42,437 nt of DNA, from positions 1-42,437 of IMG/VR virus record IMGVR_UViG_3300020183_000166; one strand, written 5' to 3'. This document shows, piece by piece, positions 24,264 to 31,401 of this stretch. The notes under the pieces are model-generated. The model saw only the letters and a list, made by a program, of their open reading frames with translations. It was not told where the DNA came from and made no database searches. Every line of letters starts with the position of its first letter. Position 1 is the stretch's first letter. This DNA is from a virus. The translations under genes and the position numbers were made by a program.

Positions 24264-25752
24264 GAGACTCCTTTGGTAGTTGTATACTTATCAATTTGTA
24301 TGGAAACCCTTCATTAGTATATATTTTTAATCGTTCATACAAGTGATTCATTCCATGGTTGACTTGTTTCTTGTAACGAAGATCATCAGCTATATCAACC
24401 AACTTCATTTGAACTTTTGATTCACTCTTTCGTAATCCTCTTCCTATAGATTGTAAAATACGTATTACTGATTTAGAAGGAGAGGCAAAAACAATATTAT
24501 GAATGTTTCTTATATTTATGCCTGTAGAGCAGGTACCATAAGATGCAATAAGTATAGCATCTGTTCCTGAATCCATAATCTTTCTGATCTGTTCTCTTTC
24601 TTCTACTTCAGTTTGTCCGTGTATGAAATACACAGGTTTATTTGTAGAATTTTTTATCATTTCGTAGAGTGGTTTTCCTTGCAGTTCAACAAAATTAAAA
24701 AGAACTAAAGTATTTCCATTAAGTTTACTACAAAGATTTTGAATAAATTTGTTTCTTTTAGAATTACTGACTACCCATCGAATTTCGTCAGAATATAACA
24801 TTTTTTTTGTTGTTTCTATATCTTCTTGCGAATATTGAAGTTGTAAACAATCAATACTAATACTTGATAACAGATCTTGATCTATTAATTTTTTTGTAGT
24901 TGTTGTGTGATATGTTGGACCAAACAATCCTTCAATCACCAATTTGTGAGTTTGTGTGCCGTCTAGAGTGCCTGTTGTTCCTATTCTGTACTTGGTTTTT
25001 TTGGCTTTACTCATAATCGATGAAAGTGATTTTGCTTTAAACAAATGGCACTCGTCACCAAAAACTCCAATAAAATCATCAAAATAATCGTATGGCTGAT
25101 TGTATATACTTTGCCAAGTGGATATTATAATTCTTTTGCTGGATACTTTATCTTTTCCAGCCATAATTGTATGAATATTTCTGTCTGCTTTCCAAGTATC
25201 TTGTTTAGAGTATTCTCTAAAATCTGCTAACATCTGTGCTACAAGACTGGTTGTTGGTACAATAATTAAAATTTTACCGGTTGAATTTTGATCTAACATC
25301 CATCTACACAGAAGGTATATCATCATAGACTTACCAGACCCCGTAGGAGACACGAGAAGGGCCCTAGAATGCTCTAGGGCGTGTTGTACGGCCTCTACCT
25401 GATAATCGTAGGGGGTTATAGCTTTGCCACCCACAGATAGAGGTAATTTGGCTATAAAAGAGTTGACATCTTCTGGTTTTGGTTTATCATAAACAGATAA
25501 AGATAAATCCCATGTGTAACCACGGTCTTTGGCAAATTTAATTACATGATCCGTCAATCCTGCAAATATAGTTTGAGTATACAGATTAAAAAGACGTATT
25601 TTACCGTCCCATAGTTTCTTCTTGAATGCAGGAGTGTACTGAAAATTTGGAACACTGAACGTAAAATATCCGTTCAGTTCTCTAGCAAGAGAACGATCAC
25701 AATCAACTTTTATCATAACAGAATCTGGTTGAGTGATCTTTAAATCTGCCAT
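24250..25752 (-). CDS. uvsW: UvsW DNA/RNA helicase (500 aa)
   Basis: Superfamily 2 helicase that unwinds branched DNA and R-loops, switching replication from origin- to recombination-dependent starts. An N-terminal substrate-recognition domain (about 1-110) is followed by motif I VSPTGSGKSMM (about 134-144), motif II GDECHLF (about 230-236), motif III GTTGTLDG and motif VI LQSIGRGLRKS (about 440-450). Length fits T4 UvsW (503 aa). The start overlaps the uvsY stop by one base. Confidence 0.95.
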   Translation of the reverse strand: MADLKITQPDSVMIKVDCDRSLARELNGYFTFSVPNFQYTPAFKKKLWDGKIRLFNLYTQTIFAGLTDHVIKFAKDRGYTWDLSLSVYDKPKPEDVNSFIAKLPLSVGGKAITPYDYQVEAVQHALEHSRALLVSPTGSGKSMMIYLLCRWMLDQNSTGKILIIVPTTSLVAQMLADFREYSKQDTWKADRNIHTIMAGKDKVSSKRIIISTWQSIYNQPYDYFDDFIGVFGDECHLFKAKSLSSIMSKAKKTKYRIGTTGTLDGTQTHKLVIEGLFGPTYHTTTTKKLIDQDLLSSISIDCLQLQYSQEDIETTKKMLYSDEIRWVVSNSKRNKFIQNLCSKLNGNTLVLFNFVELQGKPLYEMIKNSTNKPVYFIHGQTEVEEREQIRKIMDSGTDAILIASYGTCSTGINIRNIHNIVFASPSKSVIRILQSIGRGLRKSESKVQMKLVDIADDLRYKKQVNHGMNHLYERLKIYTNEGFPYKLISIQLPKESHETL

Positions 25753-26186
25753 TAAACTCCTTGAGTAAATTTATGCCAATCAATCATAGCACGTATTTGC
25801 CATTGACGATTGTTTATAATTTTAACTACATTTTCTAGATAATTTACTTTTTCTTTTTGAAAAGAAACGCGTTCATCCAGTTTGATCCAATCTGGATCTG
25901 ATGTTATTAAATCGTCTGCTTCAGTTTTTAATACATTTAATTCAAATGGTTCCCAGCCTAGCTGAGTCAATTCTTCTTGGCTCATACGTCCAGTATAGTA
26001 TAACCATTTGTTGCGTCGAAGAACTGCTTGTTCGCTTTCTAATTTCTTAAGACGTAATTTTTCATCCATAAAAAAATTAAGATACTTATTGTGTAGTTGA
26101 GGGGTTCTTGAAGATTCTCGATCTAATTCGGTGTCGTTTATACCGATATCTTCTTTTATCATATTTTTAAGGTCTTCAAAATTCAT
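25752..26186 (-). CDS. uvsY: UvsY recombination mediator (144 aa)
   Basis: Loads UvsX recombinase onto gp32-covered single-stranded DNA. The protein follows T4 UvsY (137 aa): MNFEDLKNMIKEDIGINDTE at the N-terminus, KYLNFFMDEKLRLKKLESEQ, LYYTGRMSQEE (T4 'LDYYSGRGD') and a C-terminal helix ending RAMIDWHKFTQG. I choose the ATG at 26186 because it matches the T4 N-terminus. The frame stays open 18 bases further to a TTG, without support. A TATAAT box lies 6 bases before the ATG and no Shine-Dalgarno is seen. Confidence 0.93.
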   Translation of the reverse strand: MNFEDLKNMIKEDIGINDTELDRESSRTPQLHNKYLNFFMDEKLRLKKLESEQAVLRRNKWLYYTGRMSQEELTQLGWEPFELNVLKTEADDLITSDPDWIKLDERVSFQKEKVNYLENVVKIINNRQWQIRAMIDWHKFTQGV

Positions 26187-26192
26187 AATTAT

Positions 26193-26220
26193 ATTATACA
26201 CCAATATTAAGGATTTACAA
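26193..26220 (-). promoter_or_regulatory. Candidate host-type promoter for uvsY-uvsW
   Basis: On the minus strand TTGTAA (26220-26215), a 16-base spacer ending in TG, and a perfect TATAAT (26198-26193). Initiation about 7 bases downstream would fall on the uvsY ATG itself. It lies between a late virion-type gene and recombination genes, which fits a switch of expression class. An AT-rich background weakens the case. Confidence 0.45.
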
Positions 26221-26707
26221 GTCTTTCAATAGAATAATTAGAATATGCAAATTTAACGGTTGCAATTGCTTCTACTGAATCTGGAGAAACTGACGTAAAA
26301 TTTATTCCACTTAATTCTATAGGAAACATTTTTCTAAATTCTACTTTAATTTTTGGTTTATAACTGCTGTTTGTTATTAGTAGTCTTCCATTACTTCTTT
26401 GAGTATCCCAACGCGTAATGGTGCTGTAATCGTCTTCATAATGACTCATTTGAGTTATCCATGTATGAATTTCCAACCAATTGGTTAAATCTTCATCAAC
26501 TTTAAATGCCATTATAAGATCGTCAAATCTGATAGCTCCTACAGGACTTCTTATAGGATGACTTAAAACTGTTGGTTGGTCAAATTCAAATTTTTTGATG
26601 CCGGGTAAATTTACAGCCTGACAAAAATAAACTATATTAGGTACTCGCTCTAATTGAAATTGAAAATAATTAGTTAAAATACCGTTATGTGATTCTGGAC
26701 TTGACAT
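26207..26707 (-). CDS. Tail-tube-fold-like protein after gene 23 (166 aa)
   Basis: Similar in length and pattern to T4 gp19 (163 aa): a first strand with YFCQAVNLPGIKKFEF, a middle IRFDDLIMAFKVDEDLTNWL (gp19 'rtFDDWTVTVMND'), and a final MFPIELSGINFTS plus IATVKFAYSNYSIERL (gp19 'lWPTNVGELQLDW...FEVTLALDY'). The residues that make the beta-barrel of tube proteins therefore seem to be kept. It is isolated from the other tail genes, behind the capsid terminator. It could be a tube initiator or terminator (the gp54 or gp3 role; cyanophages are described with gene 3 in this position) or an extra tube subunit. Confidence 0.6.
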   Translation of the reverse strand: MSSPESHNGILTNYFQFQLERVPNIVYFCQAVNLPGIKKFEFDQPTVLSHPIRSPVGAIRFDDLIMAFKVDEDLTNWLEIHTWITQMSHYEDDYSTITRWDTQRSNGRLLITNSSYKPKIKVEFRKMFPIELSGINFTSVSPDSVEAIATVKFAYSNYSIERLVNP

Positions 26708-26712
26708 AATAT

Positions 26713-26720
26713 TATTTAGG
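26713..26720 (-). promoter_or_regulatory. Weak late-promoter-like motif CCTAAATA after the gene 23 terminator
   Basis: A relaxed match to NATAAATA, 5 bases before the ATG at 26707 and just downstream of the terminator. The gene needs its own promoter if the terminator is efficient, and no Shine-Dalgarno is seen. The same relaxed octamer also occurs at the end of gene 62, so chance is possible. Confidence 0.3.
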
Positions 26721-26728
26721 TAAACGAA

Positions 26729-26756
26729 AAGGGCTCCCTTTTTAGGGGGAGCCCTT
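26729..26756 (-). terminator. Intrinsic terminator downstream of gene 23
   Basis: On the minus strand GGGCTCCC, an 8-base loop, then GGGAGCCC and TTTT. The 8-bp GC-rich stem can be extended by two A-T pairs. It starts 27 bases after the gene 23 stop and would end or attenuate the very abundant capsid transcript. It is the only clear intrinsic terminator I see in the window. Confidence 0.92.
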
Positions 26757-26782
26757 AGCGTTAGATTTAGTTAAACTTCAGA

Positions 26783-28246
26783 TCAGAGACCGAAACCAGT
26801 GTTACCATGAAGGTTCTTAACTCTGAAGATACGGTAGTATTGGTTACCGCCAAGAGCATTGATATCAGTGCTTTCAGCGAAGGGGTTAGCAACCATACCG
26901 TAACGAGTCTTGAATCCAATCTTGGGTTGGAAAGTGTTTTGGTCAACTGCACGTACCATTTGTAGCGGAACGTATGGGCAGTAGAAGAGACCAGCATCGT
27001 AGGGGCTTGCACCGCGGTAGCCTACTACAGCAAAGTCTGCACCTAGTTGAGCATAAGGATCGATATAGACCTTAAACTTGCCGTTAAGAACACCAGCAAA
27101 AGTGTTGCCGGTATCATCAACTTCTAGTTGAGTTTGAACAGCTGGGGTGAGGTTTAGGAAACCGCCCATGACGAGAGCCGAAGCTACGTCACTACTGCAA
27201 ACTAGGAAGTTACCCTTGCCGCGACGAGTATCCTTGGCAATGGTGTTGGCTTCACGTTCAATTTGGAACATGAGACCACGGAAGCGTTCTGCACTCCAAC
27301 GACCGTCAGAGTCGGTGTTGAGATCGTATACACCTGGAGTGGTAAGATCGCTGTGTTGAGCACCTGCTTTAGCTACACGATAGATGGTGTATATCATTTC
27401 ACGATTAATTTCGTGAAGAATTTCGGTGCTAAGTAGATTAGCGAGTTCGCTCTCAGCATCGAGACCGTGAACGGCCTTGAGGTCTTGAGCTAGCTCAGTG
27501 GTGTACTCTGCCTTTAGAGCACGAGTTTTAGCTTCTACAGCAGTTCTTTCGATGCTGAATGCCATTTGTTGGAAAGCGTATGAACCACCAGCTTCGCCTA
27601 GTTGTTCAGCACGATCTGTTAGAATACCACGGAAATCGTTCATGTCGAATCCGCTGTTACGAATACCATCAGATACGCCATCAGCACCGTTGAAACCGAA
27701 TGAACCGCTGGCACCTACTGGGTTGATACCACCGGTAGCTGAGAATGCAGCACCGTTAGCAGTACCACCCGAACCACCGAACTTGGCAAATGCTTCACCG
27801 AATAAAGCTTCGCGGCCAAGACCACCAGGACCACCCTTTTGACGATCTAAACCAGTCCAAGTCTTATCGCCTTGGGTGCTATAACGGCTACGCATAGCAA
27901 AGATAAGGCCGGTTGGAGCATTCATTGGTTGAACGCCAGCTAGATCGTAGGCCATGAGGTTTGGCATGCTACGACGAACTAGGCTGATTAGAATTGGATC
28001 GTAACCAGCTAGTTGACCTTGAGTGCCTGAGCCTGCTGGAGTTACTGAGAAACCACCACCGCCCATGTTGTTGGCTGGGGTTTCGGTGAGATATTGCTCA
28101 CGAAGAGCCTTCTCTTGGTTTTCGAGTAGAACAGCAGTAACTTTCTTACGATATGAGTCTTTAATTTCTGGAAGTGCCTCGTGACTTAGTAGAGGATTCC
28201 ATTTTTCTACGAGTGTGTCGTAGGGGGTTGTACTATTAAAATCCAT
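26783..28246 (-). CDS. 23: Major capsid protein gp23 (487 aa)
   Basis: HK97-fold hexamer subunit of the head. The C-terminal part QPKIGFKTRYGMVANPF (about 446-462) and the middle RFRGLMFQIEREANTIAKDT are diagnostic. N-terminal REQYLTETPANNMGGGG (about 51-67) contains an LTE site where the gp21 protease probably cuts. T4 gp23 is 521 residues, so the insertion domain may be reduced. AAGGAG before the ATG and a TATAAATA late promoter 23 bases upstream predict high late expression. Codon use is visibly less AT-rich than in the glycan island. No gene 24 (vertex) paralogue is in the window. Confidence 0.96.
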   Translation of the reverse strand: MDFNSTTPYDTLVEKWNPLLSHEALPEIKDSYRKKVTAVLLENQEKALREQYLTETPANNMGGGGFSVTPAGSGTQGQLAGYDPILISLVRRSMPNLMAYDLAGVQPMNAPTGLIFAMRSRYSTQGDKTWTGLDRQKGGPGGLGREALFGEAFAKFGGSGGTANGAAFSATGGINPVGASGSFGFNGADGVSDGIRNSGFDMNDFRGILTDRAEQLGEAGGSYAFQQMAFSIERTAVEAKTRALKAEYTTELAQDLKAVHGLDAESELANLLSTEILHEINREMIYTIYRVAKAGAQHSDLTTPGVYDLNTDSDGRWSAERFRGLMFQIEREANTIAKDTRRGKGNFLVCSSDVASALVMGGFLNLTPAVQTQLEVDDTGNTFAGVLNGKFKVYIDPYAQLGADFAVVGYRGASPYDAGLFYCPYVPLQMVRAVDQNTFQPKIGFKTRYGMVANPFAESTDINALGGNQYYRIFRVKNLHGNTGFGL

Positions 28247-28269
28247 TTGTTTTCTCCTTGGTTTAGATT

Positions 28270-28277
28270 TATTTATA
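28270..28277 (-). promoter_or_regulatory. Late promoter TATAAATA for gene 23
   Basis: A perfect T4-type late octamer, 23 bases before the gene 23 ATG, leaving a leader of about 18 bases with AAGGAG. T4 gene 23 also has its own strong late promoter. Confidence 0.85.
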
Positions 28278-28279
28278 AA

Positions 28280-29188
28280 TTAGACTTTTTTAAGTTGACG
28301 TGAAAGGGCAGTAACGTACGCAGACATGGGGCCGGTAGATGCTACTTGAGCCCTTTGTTCGGTTAATACTTCTGGCTCTTTAGCAGCAACTGGAGCAGCC
28401 TTTAAGTAGTTCTCTTTGAGAATTGTTAACTTGTTGGCAAACTCATCAATATTGCTGTAATTGACATTATCAACTAAAGAAGCAAGACGTTCAGCGTCCA
28501 CTCTTGAAAGATCTGCAGTGGCTTCTAAGAAAACAGACTTAGCAGCACTTTCTAGAATATCTTTCTTTAGTGAAACGTTGTTTTTAATTTGTTCGTTTAG
28601 AGATTCTTCAAGCTTTTGATTTTCTGCAAAAAGATCTTCAAGAATATCGTGTTTGTTTTCTGGAACTTCAACGTAGTGAGCTTCAAACAGAGACTTTAGT
28701 CCCTTCATAAAGCTCTCGGTGATTTCTGTGCGAATACCACCTTCTACAGCTAGTTTATTTTCTTCCATCCATTCTTCTACAACGTATGAAAGGTATTCGT
28801 CTAGTTTGGTAGCAAGTTCATTTACTACTTTAACTACTTCTTCTTCCATTAGAGCAGAAGTTTCTTGTAGGAGTTGTTCACGAATGGTTTCAACTCTCTC
28901 AGAAACAGCGGCTTCAAAAATTACTGAAGCCTTGTTCTTAAATTCTTCTGTTAAATCAGCTTCACCAAAGAGAGATTCGATTGCATTCTCTCCTAGTTGT
29001 TTAGCTTCTCCGCCTGGACCTGGTGGTACGCTGGCTGGACGTAATGAACCCATGTTTGCTACAGGAGTAGCATTAGGATTTCCAGCATCAAGAGTGCCTA
29101 ACATAGATCCTTTACCGGTAGTATCAAAATCGCCTTTTCCAGTTGCGTCCATAACGACAGGTCTTACTTGTTTTGTTTGTTTTGCCAT
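28280..29188 (-). CDS. 22: Prohead scaffold protein gp22 (302 aa)
   Basis: Main internal core protein around which gp23 assembles, later degraded by gp21. It is acidic, helical and coiled-coil-like (VSERVETIREQLLQETSALM; LFAENQKLEESLNEQIKNNV), with Gly/Pro-rich first 60 residues. Several LxE/IxE sites followed by Ala are present (VIFEAAV, SLFEAHY, VFLEATA), as expected of a gp21 substrate. T4 gp22 is 269 residues. The position just before gene 23 is the T4 order. Shine-Dalgarno GAGGAA. Confidence 0.9.
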   Translation of the reverse strand: MAKQTKQVRPVVMDATGKGDFDTTGKGSMLGTLDAGNPNATPVANMGSLRPASVPPGPGGEAKQLGENAIESLFGEADLTEEFKNKASVIFEAAVSERVETIREQLLQETSALMEEEVVKVVNELATKLDEYLSYVVEEWMEENKLAVEGGIRTEITESFMKGLKSLFEAHYVEVPENKHDILEDLFAENQKLEESLNEQIKNNVSLKKDILESAAKSVFLEATADLSRVDAERLASLVDNVNYSNIDEFANKLTILKENYLKAAPVAAKEPEVLTEQRAQVASTGPMSAYVTALSRQLKKV

Positions 29189-29209
29189 AGGTTTTCCTCT
29201 ATACTGTAT

Positions 29210-29217
29210 TATTTATA
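29210..29217 (-). promoter_or_regulatory. Late promoter TATAAATA for gene 22
   Basis: A perfect octamer 21 bases before the gene 22 ATG, followed by a short leader with GAGGAA. It lies in the 49-base gap after the Gly/Pro-rich gene. Confidence 0.8.
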
Positions 29218-29237
29218 AAATTATTTTTTTACGTTTA

Positions 29238-29894
29238 TTAAGGAGTAGTTCTAGGTGTGGGTGGTTTAATAACATCCATTGGATCAAATGTTCCAGGAGC
29301 ACCAGACAAACCAGACATATTTTCTGTATATCCCAGCTCTCCTGCTGCTCTAGGATCGTATAAAGCAGCTGTCATAACTGTTGCAAATTCATCACCAAAT
29401 TTTCCACTCTTACCTAAAATTCCAGATATTGCTCCGCCCGCCCCACCCATCAATTGACCAAATTTTTCAATTGCAGGTCTGGCAGAAGAAGAAACCATAC
29501 CAGATAGACCAGCTACTATATTTCCTCCCGAAGAGAGAATATTTCCTAAATTTTTATAAGTATTAAATCGGTTAACTACACCTTGAGTGCTATACCCCAG
29601 ACCAGACAGCCTGCCTGTTGTTTCTGCAGCATACTCTGATGCGGGCTTGATGAGTCCTAATCCTGCTCCAGCAAGACGTAACGGACTAAAATTTGGATCT
29701 TGGGATGGGCCTCTAGGAATTGAAGATGGTGTACCACCTCCAAGATTGCTTAAACCAGTAGGAGCAGGGCCTGCTGTGGCACCTGAAGTTGGGGTAAATG
29801 ATGCTGGAGGCGGAGGTGGTGTTGCAGTAGCACCTGTCACGCCACTTTGCTCATACAGAAGAGATAAGGTTATATACTGCTTATACGATAACAT
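29238..29894 (-). CDS. Gly/Pro-rich protein inserted between genes 21 and 22 (218 aa)
   Basis: Not recognised. After MLSYKQYITLSLLYEQSG comes a Pro/Thr/Gly-rich linker with PPPPPAS and TPTSGATAGPAP. A Gly/Ala/Ser-rich hydrophobic part (GNILSSGGNIVAGLSGMVSS; GGAGGAISGILGKSGK) and a Pro-rich C-terminus follow. Its ATG lies directly after the gp21 stop. In T4 nothing separates 21 from 22. The location in the prohead core block, and a short N-terminal LLYE segment that looks like the leader of core proteins, suggest an internal head protein or minor capsid component. That is inference. Confidence 0.65.
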   Translation of the reverse strand: MLSYKQYITLSLLYEQSGVTGATATPPPPPASFTPTSGATAGPAPTGLSNLGGGTPSSIPRGPSQDPNFSPLRLAGAGLGLIKPASEYAAETTGRLSGLGYSTQGVVNRFNTYKNLGNILSSGGNIVAGLSGMVSSSARPAIEKFGQLMGGAGGAISGILGKSGKFGDEFATVMTAALYDPRAAGELGYTENMSGLSGAPGTFDPMDVIKPPTPRTTP

Positions 29895-30539
29895 TCAAAG
29901 TCTCTTTAAGAAATTTTCAAAAAGCTTGATGCCCTTTTCTTCCAAATTTTTAGAAGATGTTCTTTTAATTTCTTTTTTATATTCTTCAATGTACATTTCT
30001 TCTAAAATACCATTGTTCCAAACCCATTCTTTGCCTTCCATGATTCCGTTTACGAACGCATTAGGAGCAGATGGATCTGCTACAATATCTACAGCCGATA
30101 ACATAAAGTCTGGTTGAACTTCGTTGTAGCCGTTTCTGGCCTTTAACGAACCCATACCACGAGTTGAAACGCCAAGACGAGCACCTTCATTGATAAGGTT
30201 TTTAACAATCTCGCCCATTGGGGTACTCATAACTTTTGCTTTTCCTTGTACATCCACACCATTGCAGTTTAATTCTTTAATAATTATTGCAACACGATCT
30301 AAATTTACGGTGGGGCCCGATGGATGGTTTAGTTCACCAAAAGCACGATTATTTTCTACATATTCTTTGCTGTAACGGTTAACCTCGTTTAGCAAAATGT
30401 GTTTAGGATATACTCTTTTATTTCTATTGAGTGTATCTGCTTGCATGAAGGTGCCTTCAATGAAATAATTTTTGCCACCTTCTGGAGCAGCTTCAGTTAA
30501 AAAGTTTACTTGTTCAATTGTTTCTGTTATTAACTTCAT
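29895..30539 (-). CDS. 21: Prohead core protease gp21 (214 aa)
   Basis: Serine protease that processes core and capsid proteins after prohead assembly. Herpes-protease-like/ClpP-like phage fold: the conserved core KNYFIEGTFMQADTLNRN (about 22-39), catalytic His in FGELNHPSGP (about 66-75) and catalytic Ser in LGVSTRGMGSL (about 119-129). Length equals T4 gp21 (212). N-terminal NFLTEAAPEG (about 12-21) contains an LTE-A autocleavage site, and the acidic/Lys C-terminus resembles the self-processed tail. Confidence 0.94.
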   Translation of the reverse strand: MKLITETIEQVNFLTEAAPEGGKNYFIEGTFMQADTLNRNKRVYPKHILLNEVNRYSKEYVENNRAFGELNHPSGPTVNLDRVAIIIKELNCNGVDVQGKAKVMSTPMGEIVKNLINEGARLGVSTRGMGSLKARNGYNEVQPDFMLSAVDIVADPSAPNAFVNGIMEGKEWVWNNGILEEMYIEEYKKEIKRTSSKNLEEKGIKLFENFLKRL

Positions 30540-31000
30540 CAGTCTTCCTCTTCTTCGTCTTCTTCATCCATCTTCTTTGATTTCTTACCGCCTTTTTTGT
30601 CGGACTTACTTTCTTCTTCTTCTTCGTATTGCTCCTCACTCTCTTCCACATCTTCTGAATCCTCCATCTCTTCTGAGTCTTCTTTTTCTTCACATTCGCC
30701 GTCTTCGCAATACGTTTCTTCTTTTAACCAACGGCCTTCAGCATTAGCGGCTTTCTTTCTGCTGCCCCATACTTCATCTTTTGCACTTTCTACTTTTCCA
30801 TCGCCATCATAATCTTTATCTGCCATCTTTTCTTTTTTCTTGTGCTTGCTTTCAAATATGGTTGAAGCAAATTCTTCAAATTTAGCATCTAATAGAGATG
30901 AAAGTCTATTTGTTAGTTCTTGCTTTATTTCTGTTTGTGCAGCCGCAACGTTATCTTCAGATATTAGGTTGAAAATCTTTTTTGCTGAGTCGTTTATCAT
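30539..31000 (-). CDS. Acidic prohead core protein with an EF-hand-like loop (153 aa)
   Basis: In T4 the slots between genes 20 and 21 hold core proteins gp67 and gp68. This one has a helical N-terminus with protease-type sites (NLISEDN; TIFESKH), a KDYDGDGKVESAKDEVW segment (about 59-75) that follows the DxDxDG calcium loop pattern, and a C-terminal 70 residues of almost pure Glu/Asp/Lys/Ser. Extreme acidity resembles T4 gp67, whose peptides end up in the head. It overlaps both neighbours (1 and 4 bases). Calcium binding is not proven; the twelfth loop position is Lys. Confidence 0.7.
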   Translation of the reverse strand: MINDSAKKIFNLISEDNVAAAQTEIKQELTNRLSSLLDAKFEEFASTIFESKHKKKEKMADKDYDGDGKVESAKDEVWGSRKKAANAEGRWLKEETYCEDGECEEKEDSEEMEDSEDVEESEEQYEEEEESKSDKKGGKKSKKMDEEDEEEED

Positions 31001-31401
31001 TTTTTGTTCCTCTCAAATTTTGCTAAATTTATTATTCTGTTTATAGAATCTTCAGATTCTGACAATAGTTTTAAAAGTCTTTCTTTACTGGAATTATTTA
31101 GACTTTTGTATAGTTTAGTGATGGAATTTACTTGTTCTTCTGTTAAAGTTATGGTTTTACCGTCTTTAGTATGATGAACAGAAGGAACCGTAAATTCTTG
31201 TGTTTCTTTGATCTCTAAAATAGGATTTTTCAGATTTTCTTTTATTATTTCAATATTTTTAAGAATATTTTCACTTTCTTCTTTGTACGCTGCTTCTAAA
31301 AACAAAGCAGCTCGATCCCTTAAAGCTTCTTCTAAAATATTTTTAAACTTATTTACATCACCACGAAGAATCATATTTATTGCTTTACTTAAATGGTTCA
31401 T
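30997..31401 (-). CDS. Putative prohead core protein (gp68/gp67 position) (134 aa)
   Basis: Helical charged protein beginning MNHLSKAINMILRGDVNKFK, with ALFLEAAYKEE, an LE-A type site for gp21 near residue 38. The second half (ITLTEEQVNSITKLYKSLN; RLLKLLSESEDSINRIINLA) is also helical. The small size and position between portal and protease are those of T4 prohead core proteins 67 and 68. It overlaps the portal gene by 4 bases (ATGA) and the next gene by 4 bases. Assignment is by position and by the cleavage site. Confidence 0.6.
   Translation of the reverse strand: MNHLSKAINMILRGDVNKFKNILEEALRDRAALFLEAAYKEESENILKNIEIIKENLKNPILEIKETQEFTVPSVHHTKDGKTITLTEEQVNSITKLYKSLNNSSKERLLKLLSESEDSINRIINLAKFERNKK

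Noticed and set aside
26767-27012. 81-codon minus-strand frame overlapping the end of gene 23
   Set aside because: It lies inside the capsid gene in another frame and shows no independent signals.
29587-30117. 176-codon open frame on the plus strand opposite the gene 21 region
   Set aside because: It runs antisense across the end of a Gly/Pro-rich gene and gp21, has no Shine-Dalgarno and no recognisable domain, and all other genes are on the minus strand.
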